This document shows, one piece after another, positions 5,104 to 5,132 of a stretch of 5,132 nucleotides of DNA. The position numbers and the translations under genes are program-made. Where the stretch lies: positions 1 through 5,132 of the forward strand of contig CAZKLS010000160.1 of assembly GCA_964553405.1 (NCBI GenBank). The letters run 5' to 3'. The notes beneath the pieces are model-generated. The model was not told where the DNA came from. It searched no databases and saw only the letters and a program-made list of their open reading frames with translations. Origin of the DNA: DATIRA01 sp964553405 (GTDB lineage Bacteria; Pseudomonadota; Gammaproteobacteria; Steroidobacterales; Steroidobacteraceae). How positions within the stretch are numbered: the first letter of the stretch is position 1; each line of letters starts with the position of its first letter.

Positions 5104-5132
5104 CATTGGCAACTGAGAACGCGACACCTAGG

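Noticed and set aside
5106..5132. TTGGCA at 5106-5111 as a -35 box of a gene beyond the right edge
   Set aside because: The matching -10 would start at about 5129 and is cut off by the window end (only TAGG is visible), so it cannot be judged.

Overview
The window is chromosomal-type DNA from a high-GC bacterium, most likely a Pseudomonadota member of the beta or gamma class. By eye it is about two thirds G+C, and third codon positions are strongly G/C. The succinate-semialdehyde dehydrogenase closely resembles the E. coli GabD sequence as I recall it. The intergenic spaces carry a GC-rich palindromic repeat of a kind scattered through many proteobacterial genomes. The genus cannot be fixed from the sequence alone.

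Layout, left to right. Positions 1-24 are the cut-off right part of a 37-nt intergenic repeat. Positions 30-1316 (minus strand) encode a complete FadA2/FadI-like thiolase. A 148-bp divergent spacer (1317-1464) holds a candidate promoter for each direction. Positions 1465-2127 (plus) encode a dienelactone hydrolase family enzyme. The 83-bp gap after it carries a shortened copy of the same repeat. Positions 2211-3674 (plus) encode GabD. It overlaps by four bases (TTGA) a TTG-started Bcr/CflA-type major facilitator transporter at 3671-4876. Positions 4895-5103 are a dense repeat block: degenerate leading units, then four tandem copies of the 37-nt repeat at a 43-44 nt period. The last 29 bases show nothing I can name.

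How the genes may work together. Thiolase, dienelactone hydrolase and semialdehyde dehydrogenase are all carbon-catabolism enzymes that feed acetyl-CoA or succinate into central metabolism. gabD and the transporter gene are very probably one translationally coupled operon. No regulator, mobile-element enzyme, CRISPR array, RNA gene or defence gene is visible. The coding content is ordinary. The noteworthy part is the repeat family. It occurs in three intergenic spaces, always in the same orientation. Each 37-nt copy combines a hairpin of about 11 bp with a four-tract G-quadruplex motif that shares one arm of the hairpin. I do not see an undescribed multi-gene system here.
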